The translations under genes and the position numbers were made by a program. 64,000 nt of DNA from Heliocidaris tuberculata (lineage: Eukaryota > Echinodermata > Echinoidea > Camarodonta > Echinometridae). This document shows, piece after piece, positions 12,101 to 24,640 of this stretch (positions are counted from its first letter, which is position 1; every line of letters starts with the position of its first letter). A model generated the notes under the pieces. That model was not told where the DNA came from and ran no database searches. It was given only the letters and a program-made list of their open reading frames with translations. The stretch lies in NCBI GenBank assembly GCA_025618425.1, contig CM046836.1, positions 24,063,030-24,127,029 of the forward strand, written 5' to 3'.

Positions 12101-15100
12101 CATGACTTTTTACAAACAAAAGATTTTAGTTACTAGAAACGGTTTCACTTCCCTTTTAGAATGATGTGAAATACGGTCATGGTGAAACACACCAAACTCT
12201 TTATAATTTAAAATAATTGCATTGCAGTTACGTTCACTTGATATAGGACGTCGTCTGCTTAGGCAGGATTGGCACCTGATGTGACGTCATGAAAACATCG
12301 GTACATTTCTGGCGAATCGCTCGGATATCCCAGATGCTGAGAAGTGTTTTTATTAGTGTTATTTTTTAATCATCAAACACGCAGTTAACGTAAAACTTAT
12401 ACGATTACCATCTGCAAGCTTTCTAGTTTCTAGAGATACATTACTGAGCATATTTTTGATTTGCTTTGAATATCTACTTTAAGAGCTGGAACAAAATCAA
12501 ATCAATATCAGTCCAGGAGAAAAGGAGCTTTAATCAATATTTTTACTGGGGAATTTTTGTAAAGCTTATCCTGCGTAACATAATATTCTGCGCTGATTCC
12601 AAAAATGTAAGTCTTATTGTCCCTACTAATGACACTTTGGTCATTTTGGCCTCTTTTAGGCCAAAATCAACCATTTTGGCTCTGGTCAAGGGTAATTCTC
12701 CCTATTGTTATTATCACCAAAAGAAGGTATGATACATGTAGGCCCATCATGTAGTGCTGTAGTTTGCAACCCAAAATCCGGGTCTGGTCTGGCTCGCTAA
12801 CTTCTAAAAAATCCTTACCTGGTTCTGGACCAGTCCGGTAACTCGTTAAGGAACAAAATCAACACTATTGTCAACACTTTGTATATATTACAATACACTC
12901 GGGGTAGACGTGCACATATACCAACAAATACATTAGAAAAATACAAGTTCTGAGTGATGAAAAATGACAAAAGTGAGCTTTTTCAGAACTTTATTCTACC
13001 GGACCTCTCTTACAGAGTTGAGTGGATTTAAGCTTTAGATGGCTCGGCTCAAAACTTTCAGTCTGGCGAGTTTTTGAATGGTTCGGAAAGCTTTTCCTAC
13101 ATGCAATTTCAAACCCATAAGTCTTACTGACCTCACTTATGACATTCTGGTCATTCTGGTTCAGAGCTACAGCACTGGTAAAAAAGTGGTCTTATTGACC
13201 CCACAGACTGACAAGGTGTTTGGCACTACAAAATAGCGTTGAACAGAAGCATACATGTACTTATACATGTAGGCTTTACGTCTTGCACTCAGAGTAAATC
13301 GCAACAAAGTCCTTTTAATTTCCATTTATATTGTTCGATTTGGGCTTTCTGTTCATTATTACAGTCTACTCTGATGAGTGCAAGATGAAAACCTGTAGTA
13401 TGCCTCCGTTCAACACTATTCTCTGACCTAACAAAATATCATTGGTCAAAATTTCCCCCCGAAAAGTGACCATTATGACCAGAATGTTATGAGTGAGGTC
13501 AAAAAGTCAAACATTTTTTAAATCAGAGTGAAATTTTATATAATGTGAGCTTTTCAAACCTTCCCCATCAAAATTCTTATTTGGGTGAGGATGTCTAATG
13601 GAAATTTGCTGCTCACTATTTTTGAGTTTCTCATGGAACTCCTGGAAATTATCAATGTGGGTGGAAATGTTCAAAAATGACCCAGATAGTATAAAATTGT
13701 ATCAAAGAACACACAAATGATTCTGATTACAATTTGTATCAGATTTCAGACAAGAAATGACTTAAATGGACATTTTACACCAAAAGGTGGCCAAAATTTA
13801 CTACTTTGTTGTTTGTGGGGTCAAGACCACTTTTTCATTGAATCAAGGCACAACTTAATACAGGATAGGTCTATCAAACCTTATTTAGCTGATAATAAAG
13901 AAGAATTATCCCTGACCACAAATGATCAAATGGTCATTTTTTTTTTCAAAAAAGAGACCAAAATGACCAAAATGACCAAAATGACCAAAATGTTGTGAGT
14001 AGGATCCATATTAATAAAGACTGACATTTTGGGAATCGTTACTTTTTATGCATTCACATATAATGTACATGTACATGTACATGTGATGTAGTAGTAGGAG
14101 ATTGGTACATGTCACAGTACAGTTGCATCACCTTTTTCCATTCCAAATGTCTTTTGAACCCACCCACAAAAGTTTGTGCAAATAACAATAATATAGGATG
14201 ACATTCAAGATCACACCATGCATGACTCTATGACGTCAACAATGAATTCTAAAACTGGAAGGTTATCATGCATAGTAAAGAGAGACTTTGGCTTTGATAG
14301 ACATCACATTCAAATTAGGAACAATTTGTGGATGGTGGACATGTGACATATATGTATTAGTTTGGTGAGCTGTGATACACGTAATCCTACTTACAGTGTA
14401 AAGGTAGACCCTTTACCATTAGGTGTAACATTATTGGAATATCAAGATGAAATTTTTAATCTGAATCATTCATATTTGATTTTGGCATCCAAATTCTGAT
14501 TGGAAATGTGTGATGATTCCACAACAAACTATATATTAGATCTACATGTATTTAAATCATTTTTACCATTCAGGTCGTTATGGCCATTTTGACCCACACT
14601 CATCATTTGCATAAAGAAACTCAAAATTAGTGAGCAGTTAGTTTGCATTGTTCAACTCAACAATGTAGTCATTGGAAGGATGTTTTGGCCCCAACTGACA
14701 ATTTATATATTTTTTCTTTGTTCAAAATCAAGTCGAAATTCTAATTAGAATCATACATGTATATGTCCCTACAGAGTTTCATCATCTTTTTCCATTCCAA
14801 AAGTCCTTTGAACTCAAAAAAGTTTGTGCAAATAAAAATAATATAGGATGACATTCAAGATCACACCATGCATGACTCTATGACGTCAACAATGAATTCT
14901 AAAACTGGAAGGTTATCATGCATAGTAAAGAGAGACTTCGGCTTTGATAGACATCACATTCACATCAGGAACAATTTGTAGAAGGCGGATTTGTGACATA
15001 CATGTATTAATTTGGTGGACGGAGCCTTAACTCTAATACAGGTAATCCTACTTAATTGGTATAAAGGTACAGTAGACATTTTATCGCTTATTACATGTAA

Positions 15101-18100
15101 TATCAATATCATTTTTAACAAATTATTGTTGATTTTGAAATCAAATAATACAAAGAGCATTCCCATATCTAGTAATTTGGGATTACACTCCTGATAACAG
15201 GGCTGCCAACTCTCACGCATTGAGCGTGAGACTCACGCAATTCACCCAATTCTGACTGTCTCACTCTGATAAACAAATTCTCAAGCTGAACCCCCAAAAT
15301 AGAAAGTTAAAAAAAAAAAATCTCTCCAAAATCTCTGATATTCCAAATATTCAATATGCCCAAGGCCTTTTGAGATTTTCCCGCGGGCACAAAGCAAAGC
15401 TTAACCAATGAAAATCATTTTCGGTAGTGCGCAAAGATTGGATTGGATTGGATTACGATTGGTTATACTGCGTGTATGTATATACGTGTGACGACTATCA
15501 TGAGTGTAACTAGATGGCCGGACTGACATGGCTTTGGTGCGGCAGCCCACCCGGGGCCCAAGCCCGGCCGCGCTGCATACGTGGCTCAGCAGAGTTTGCC
15601 ATCGATCGTACACCAACATAATAGCCAGCACATCCCTCTACGGCCGGACAGCAGGATCTTGAGATTCTTATTAAAAATCATGCAGTATTAAACAAATCTG
15701 GAATTTTGTAATTTTTCATGCGGTCAGTGAACTACATGTGGCATTAATAACAATGTAACCTATTTATTACTTATTCAATTCACTTTAGTAAATTAACGTT
15801 AATGCTGCTTCTGCTATGACTATATATGTGTTGAAATCATGACTAAAGTATGCACCAGATTGCACCATTTAAAATGTAAAATTGTCAGAGCTCCCTACCG
15901 TGGAAGGGGGGACACCCTTTCCACCCCCCCGGTCGCTTCGCTCCCTCGCAATGTCTCACTCTAAACTCTCACTCAAGGTTGGCAGCCCTGTGATAATGCT
16001 ACATGTAACTGTTTATTTTTATGTACTTTATTGTTACTCATTAAAGTACATGTACATGTAACTTCAAAGACAACAGATTTCCCCAGATACAGCAAATAGC
16101 CTGTATCTTTGGAAATCTATCTCACAGTGACAATGATACAATCAACAGTCTTAATGATCATTATAAGATATGATGTATCACTACATTAAACTTTATAAGT
16201 ACTTGCTGTTATATTTTCATAAATACTGATGTGTAAAGTTGACTACATGTATATTAAAGCGAATTGGATTAGGAACAGCTTCAAAGCTTCATAATTATGT
16301 AAACAAAAAAGTACAATTTTATAACCATGGACTCAGTATAAACCACGGGATAACTGCACTAGCACATTCATTTACGTAAAATTTGTATAGCTTTATCAAA
16401 AAGGCCTTCAAATGATTGCAGTGAAACTAATTATTCATACAAAACAAATGTGGTATTTTTTTCTTTCAGCTACTTGGCTCAGGCAACACAGAAAATTCCA
16501 GTGACTACAGACTTTTCAAAAAAGATTTCAGGGGCTTATAACCACTGACAAAAACACGCTGACGTATCTAAAGTGAATCTCACGTCTTGGCCCCAGATGT
16601 GTCTGCAACAGTTCAACAGATTTGGCAGTCCAACACGGCTTCAGTGTACATGTATATACAGTATGTATTTTCAATTTTTGAGCAGGATTGATGTATGACT
16701 GATTTCATTATCGCAAGGGCATCAAATCAAGAAGATAGTATAACTTATGGGCTCCAACTGCGTTTCAAGAATACATGTAGTGATCTAAAATTCTGGTCAA
16801 GCTGAAAGGCAGACTGCATCAAATAAGCATAAAACTAAACATTTGCTAAACGACAGAAAGTCCCACCAGGTTCCTGATATAAATGACTGATGGTCAAAAT
16901 CTTCAAACCTGGCTGTTGATTTTAAGCTCCTTCCTGACAACTACAAGGGACAGCTCTACAAGTAATTCTTAATTCTAAATTGTGCTTCAGCAGATAAATT
17001 AATGCATTTCCTAATTTTACTTCAAATGTATACAGAGTTTATAAAGTAAATGCATGTAAAGTACATGTACAGATGTCAAACCCTAATTAATATTATAACA
17101 ACTGATACCATTGTATAATTTTTTAAAACCTTGTATCTTTTTTTCCTTTATTCCAAACCTGAAAACATTGAAATTAAAAGCAAAAAACATCATTGAGTTG
17201 AAAATTCACAATGCAGTGGAAAGGCATTACTACTCCAATCATTACTATCTGTATAATCTTTAACATGACATGGAGTGATTCAGAAATTAATTATATCATG
17301 GAGGGGCAATATCTGGATCTAAATTTTACGTATCCATGTGACAGTAGGAAAGTCACATTACAGTATGGAACTAGAGCCCCGTTTTACACATTAGCAGATT
17401 CAGAATCTATCTTACTACCTTCTGAACAGAAGAGTAGGTTCAGTGTAAAGAATCAAAGTGAAAGTGAACAGTGTTCACTCCATCTTAGTATCCATCCTGT
17501 AATGAGAACTGATGCAGGAATATACATAAGCTTAGCCTATGGTGATGACGATGACACACCCATAATGGAGAGAATTGGATTACATGTTGATTTTCTCCCT
17601 GGGACGGCATCATGTACATTGAGTGAAGAGCAAACAGAAGGAAATTGGGTAGCACTGGATTGCAAAGCCCCAGTTGGGAGCGTGTCAGGTCAAATTGATT
17701 GCTATCAAAATGGGGAAAAAATGCCTCCACTTGAGGCAGCCGTTGAAAACAGCAGGCTTTTGGAGCAGAAAATACTTGTAAGGAATACACATCCTGTATT
17801 TTGTTGTTCCTCTACCTGGGAGCTAACCAAAGACAGATGTGAATGTCATGATGTTCAATGGGATTCGACCCATGGGACCATAGAGAATAACAATAACAAC
17901 ATCGACCCTTGTCCTCCTACCACACCAAAACAGGATCAATCAGTGACCAGTGAGATGCCTCTTTCCTCAGTTTCAAAGACCACAAAGGCTAAGGCTACCA
18001 TTAAGATTGAACCAAATAGACCAATAACCTGGCCTTACATTCCAATCACCATCCTGATTCTGATAATAGTTTTTCTAGTAACTGTTGTCCTGTATATGAA

Positions 18101-21100
18101 ATTCAAATCATCAAAACAAGTTCAAAAACAAAATCCCAAATATGAATACCGGTATACATGTCCAAATACACCCACTATGGATGACAACATACATGTAGTG
18201 TAACTCATGAGACAGAAAATTCTTTTCCCCTGCTCTTTCTCCACTGCATTGTCTAGTAAATTCGAAATATTTTTACATGTACATGTACATGTAATATTAA
18301 AGCTGTTAAAACAACAAGTACATGCAGGTTGACCTTTTTAATAGGTATATAGATATTTTCTTATTTAAAATTTCAAGAAAATTGTACTTTGTTTTGATAA
18401 TGCCCATACTATATAGTAAAGGTGGTGTTAAATTATTGGATTCAGTAGACAGAAAACTACACCCTATTTGTTATCGCTCAATGCAAAGTGTCATACCTCC
18501 ATTTATCAAATAAATATTAGTATCCATAACACCTTTCCAGCACAAGTAAAATAAACTGTCAAAAAAATAGAAGGCTGTCAGTTGGGAAAGGTTACTATAA
18601 TTGCAAGCAAACTCTTTTTTTATTTTAGTGCAGTATGGGTAAGAGGTCAGGTATATGTACATCTTGAATTTTTGGAAATGTATTTGATATTATACTGCCA
18701 CATGTTGTTTGCTGACGTTGAAGAAATGATGTAAAACTATAAAGCTAGGAGTTCTTTCGTGATGAAAGTACCTCTTGTATACACAGAGTAGCAATTGGTC
18801 ATTTTGTTTTGTTATATTCATAAAATATGAAAATGGCATGCTACAATGTACATGAAAATAATTATACACTGTATAGATTTTTAGTTATTTAAATATTACA
18901 TGTAAATACATGCGTGGCAGGTCAATAAAAGTACAAATGAGTTAATATATCAAAGTCAAAATTTCTTTTCTTGAATACTTTGACTGGGCTTTAAAAGGAC
19001 AAAGTGAATATTGTAAATTCTGTTTATTTTTTATTTTACTTCAAATCATGTGCAGGCTCAACAACAGAAGGCTTGATTTTGTCAATGACATATATATTTA
19101 TTTAGATCATTTGAAATACGCAATTACATCTGTCTAAACTAAGTTCCTGCTTTTATTTTCTTGTGGTTGTTTAAGCTTTCAGTTTGCAACTAAATACTGT
19201 AGTTCCATTTGTTTCATACCTGTAATAATGTGTAATTGTCACTGGTCTTTTTCTTTGTTTTTTATAGCACATCCAACTGCATTAATTACATGGATTTGCT
19301 CTGAAATTACGGTATTAGTTGGACAGTTTTAGCCAGTAATCGATCCTATCAATCAGTCTATTGCTATAGTCATTCAATTTTATTATTAATATTCAAATAT
19401 AAATTTTAATTGTTGTATTGGTAATATCATATTGTATTTTATACTTTGACTTTTGATATTGTCCTATTACTTTTTATACTCAACACATATTTCTAGTAAT
19501 GTAATTTATTTTTATTCAAACTACTTGTATTATCTATTAGACTTTTTATAAAAAAATTTAAATTCCATGTGCAATGATGTAATTTGAACTTTGAATGTGA
19601 TTTTCTACCTTGTATATAATGTAAACATGTGCAATTCAGTGTATGCTGCAAGACATGTCTAATAAACCATTTTTTAATTGAATATATATATATATATATA
19701 TATATTCACATAGGTGTGGTTAGATTTGGAGTTGAGGCATTCAAAAGTGCTCAATGCTGAAGGGCAGAGCATAATATTTGTACCTGGGTCCTGTCCGCTA
19801 CTGTCGGTTTCACGCTCAACGCGATCTTCAGGCAGACTGATGACTCGACTCGGCTTGTGTATCTGCTTGCTGCAATGGATCGGTGTCACGCTTGGGTGGC
19901 TTTCTTGGCGGCCTTTTTCGGTGCCTGCACTTTGAGATGATCTCCGATCTTTTGTTTAGTGCCTCTCTGTTACTGATGATGGTGTACTTCTCCTCCAGGC
20001 AGAGATTGCAGAGCCCACTTTTTCTTAGATTTAGATTGGATTTCTTTTCGATTCTCCAAGTTAGTGTGAATTCGGTATTGGATTCCTTTAGGTTCCATAC
20101 GTATTTGGAAAGTTGAGTTTCGTTTCTGTATTTTTCATGTTTCATGGATTTCACATGGTTTCTGTACCTGTCCTTGAAAGTGCCCCCCGCTAGTCCATAG
20201 TAGTGCTTTTTTTCATTTCCATGCCGAATCGTAGCTTTATATACGAGGGCCGTTTCTAGGCATTTTCCTTGTAAGGGACACTCTGATTTTTGTCGGCAAT
20301 TGCATTTCTGTTTTGGTTCTTTCTCAGTTGACTTAGGTTGTTTAATCACTCTCTGGTTATGGGATTTTATAACTGCGTCCATATTCCTCATACAACAGTA
20401 GCTTACTTTAACTGTATTTCTGTTAAATATTGGTTCAGTTTGTGGCCTTTAGGGAAATGCTTGTTTATTAGTTTCAGGAATTTGCCGCCCACATTAGTCT
20501 TGACTTCTGCGTTGTAGGGAGGGTTGAACCACGTGATTTTCCTGCTCCTATTTTTTCTTCTTCTGGGTTCCCCCTGTTCGGTTCTCTGCTTATCGTACTC
20601 GATTCCTTTTTCATACCCACTGTTTCTAAGGGCCTCGTTGTATGGGGGCGCTGCTTCCCGGAAGATTTTTTCGTTCGACGATAATGTTGATATCCGTTTT
20701 CCCACGGCTAATGGTATTTGATTCAGAATGGGAGGGGGGTGGTTCGAGCTCTTGTGTACGTACAGGGGTGTGTCGTTCGGTTTCCTGTAGTTGGAACGTA
20801 CCGGAATCGAGGTCAAGGGTTACGTCTAGGTAGTCGACTGATTTAAGGTTGGCTTGAACCGTGATGCGTAAGCCCATCTCATTGAAGATTTTTATAAGGT
20901 CTTTCCGCGACCTATCAGCCCTGCTGCCCGAGGCTCTTCTGAGTACGGCGAGGCCATCGTCGCGATAAAGGCCTATGCTGTGTGTGTTCAGATTCCTCAT
21001 TTTGGACAGTGCGTATAGGCCCACGAGCTCGCATACTTCGGCTCCATCAAAGGCCCCCATGGAAACGTCGAACTGTTTCCGCCCCTCTTGCTTTTGCCAT

Positions 21101-22098
21101 GCTTTGTTATTGTTGTCATATAGTAGGGTTCTTCTCGCGTGCATTATTGTTTCCATCTCATCATCTCCTATGTTAGTGAACTGCTTAGCCCATTGTAGGC
21201 ATTTGGATAGCAAGTCGAATGAGATGGAAGGGTAAAAGTCTATTATATCAAAGACAATGAACGATAGGGACTCCTTGTTCGGCAGTTTACTGAACCAGTC
21301 AAGCACATCAGCTGTTCTTCTCCACTGATTGACGTTGGTTTTGTCTTTTATTTCGTTATTTATACGGTCTAGCATTATTTTGCTGGTGCGACCCAATTCT
21401 GGTTTGGTGGGATTAATCAGTCTTACTTGTGGATTATCTCTGAAGTTGTCCTTATGATCCTTTAACGTAATGAAAGCGGGCTTATTCTTTGTGCCGTCTA
21501 CTCTGTCACTGATTTCTAACTTCTGGGTGATCGATTCGGCTAACTTTCAGTTTCGAAACCACAAGTCCCGTATGAACGTAGCTAATGAGTGTTCTAGATA
21601 TTCAAACGTTATTAGAGTTTCTGTTTATAAACTGGGATTTACCTGTTAGTTGAATGTACTTTTCTCAATGAATTTTTTGTTTGTGAGAGACTTGTAAATA
21701 TATTATATATATATATATATACATGCTCTGTACATGTACAGTACCTTTCTTTAATGAGCTGGTTATGTACTATACATGTACATGTAAACATAATGTAGAT
21801 TGAATGAAGTATATTCCCTGAGTCACATTTGTATGAGGCAAATGATGGCAATATACTCTCAGATCACCTAAAAAAATGAGGTATTTAATAAAATTCTATT
21901 CAACATCATTCTCATTTATCCAATACATACTACATGCATTCTTATTATTATCTTGTTAATTCTACTGGTATTCTTCAAGGATGAAATCTTGTTACTCTTT
22001 GCAGTTACTCATGGGATTAAAGACTAAACAAATTCAATTGAAGCACGATTCTTTTTCTTTATCCATATTTCAAAAGTATTCATTCGGAAGAAAATTTC

Positions 22099-22136
<38 letters not shown>

Positions 22137-24609
22137 AGTGCCAGTTTGGTTCTCCTGATTTACAGGTCTCTTAAAAAAACAGTGTCATCATAATACTCAC
22201 GTACATCTACATGTATGTAAACATACGCCTGAGATGAGCTCATGTGAGGTGTATAGTATGTACATACATGAAGTATTAAAGGGATTCGGTAACTTTGTGG
22301 AGGCTTGATTTAATAAATTGTTTAATTTTGATGTCTGTCTTGTATAATGATGTTCAGAAGGATAAATAAATAGCCAGGCATAGAAAGGTTTTCAAATATA
22401 TAATGCTATTATTAAGATATCTATGACTAAATACTCCCATTTACGAAAGGGTATGGCCATACGCTTTAGTCTAACACTGAGTCTATGGGGGAAAATGAGT
22501 CTGGCATTTCCAGTCACTTACACATGTTTACTTTTGGGAAGCACATGATGATTTTGAAGTGCTTTTTTTTTTTCTACTGGGCTTCCTTTTTACACCATAT
22601 TACATACACTGATAGCATGTAAGGCCAGGCAGCTCAGATTATATCAAGCCTCTACAAAGTTACCAAATCACTTTAATGATAACACATTAATCATTTTAAA
22701 TGATGTTTTCTTTCCTTTGCAAGCAGAACCATAAATATTACACTGACATGATGGTGATGAAAAGTTAATCAAGTGTGAAAAATCCCTTATCTTTTTCTCT
22801 TGACCCTTTCTCTAATTGTGAAGTTGCATGTAATCATTTAAAGCTCATGTACAGTTTTGGTATAAAGAAGGAAATTGGAAAGAAATGTGTTAAATATCAG
22901 AGATGTATGCAAGTCATTTTTTGCAAGTCCAAGACAAGTCTCAAGTCATATGTTGCAAGTCCAAGTCAATTCACAAGTCTTTTGGTCATAGGGAAAGTCC
23001 AGTCAAGTCGCAAGTCATTTCAACTCCTGTCAAGTCACGTCACAAGTCATCACAGGTCAAGTCAAGTCAAGTCAAGTCAAGTCACAATTTAAGTTATCAT
23101 TACCACACAATGTCTGGTTAGCATGCATATGGAGCTGAACTACATGAATCTTGATACTGGTGGTCACTGGTAATATTCATGTTTGAATAGTTTGAATTTT
23201 GTTATTTTTTTAAGTAATCATTCATTAGTAGTATGAATAAAGTTTTGAAGTGCTACAAGTTATCAGTGTAAAAGGTTCATGTTACATGTATGATGTACAC
23301 TGTATGTAAATTGTATCAAAAATTGTTTTATTCCATTCACAATATACTGTACAAGTGCACAGTGTACAATGTGTATGTGTTTGTTTTGTGCAATGTACAA
23401 ATATTTTTATTCAACTACCACAGCATAGTATATCAGTCATGTAGTCATAATACCTCAAATGAGAAACACTGTTTTAATGCGATTTGGTAAAGATGAAACA
23501 TAGGAATGATAAACAAGAAAACTGATTTTTGCATATTTTATTTTTTTTGGAATTAGGTTACTACTATTTGCTTAACAATAAGTTAACTTTGCTGGGCAAA
23601 GCTATATAATATTATTATTTTGAACTGGATTTTCTGATTTTTGTAATTCTTATAATTTTTGTTATTGTGCAGGACCTTAAAAATAGTTTTTGTATTTGAT
23701 CATTATCATGTATAAATGTTTTAATAAATAAATAAATAAACAAATAATAAATAATTTTTAAAAAAGTATAAAATTTACTGAAGTTAGAAATGCACTTTGA
23801 TCAAATTTAACTGAATGAGTAAATCCTTTACACTGTTTAAAATACCATGTACATTTTTATTGTACCTTAAAGCTATTATTATGAGCTTACAGATACACTT
23901 TGATGTCTTTTTCTATTTTCAGATTTAATAAATTGATATTGAATATCATCAGCTAAAAATTCTTTAGCGTTTATTTTTCATTTTTCGAGTATCCTAAAAA
24001 CGGGCAGTCTATGGCAATTAAAAGTTTTAAAACCATTAAAAAAAACAATTCAGGCAGGATAGGGGAAACTAACAAGAGCCCCGGGGGTATGACGCTCACC
24101 TGAAGTCATGCAACCTCTCTGTGGTGCCTGTAGAGATGTATAGAGTAAATCATCAATTGCACATAGTTTTGGCCCTTGGAGCTTTGTAGGCACCAGTGAG
24201 GCTACATGAACCATTTGAAAAACTTCGCATTTTCTTGACATACAGATGATTCTGCCAAGTAAAATTAAAATCTGAAAATCCATTTTTATAAAGATATAAA
24301 GATGACAATGTGATTTTTCCCCTTGCCTCCCTTCTCCCCCCCCCCCCCCCCATATGCCATTCCCCTCTGGGACCCAATGGGACCACCCTCTGAACTATTT
24401 ACATACATGTATGAGGGTATCAGTGTTTTAATATAAAGTTTGGGCCTTTGGGGGCCCTGACCCTGGGTCCCTAGGGGGCCAGGTGTACCATTTGAGGAAC
24501 CTTCAATCCACTTCCCCTAGGGATCATTCCTACTAAGTTTGGTCTAAATCCAATTGTGTACCTTAAAGAAGTGTGATTATCGGCATAGCCCCCCCCCCAA
24601 AAAAAAAAC

Positions 24610-24640
<31 letters not shown>

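Larger units (their letters stand above)
18204..19680 (+). other. Probable 3' UTR of the Ig-like gene
   Basis: No coding potential after the stop. AATAAA signals occur at 18,924-18,929 and 19,661-19,666. Either could end the transcript. The sequence is AT-rich and contains no clear repeat until the (TA)n at 19,682. Confidence 0.4.
19690..21612 (-). mobile_element. Penelope-like retroelement relic (RT plus GIY-YIG endonuclease)
   Basis: Read on the minus strand, an RT region (about 21,612-20,640) shows [34 protein letters not shown] and the catalytic-type box LYRDDG followed by [19 protein letters not shown]. It continues as [19 protein letters not shown], then a zinc-finger-like stretch [15 protein letters not shown] and an endonuclease region with [17 protein letters not shown] and LSKYVWNLK (about 20,390-19,828), typical of GIY-YIG domains. 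RT plus C-terminal GIY-YIG is the layout of Penelope-like elements. It is broken: an in-frame TGA at 21,549-21,547, a frameshift near 20,793 and another near 20,405, and the 5' part is missing. Both ends lie near (TA)n tracts. It lies in COPS3 intron 7, in the same orientation as COPS3. Confidence 0.8.
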
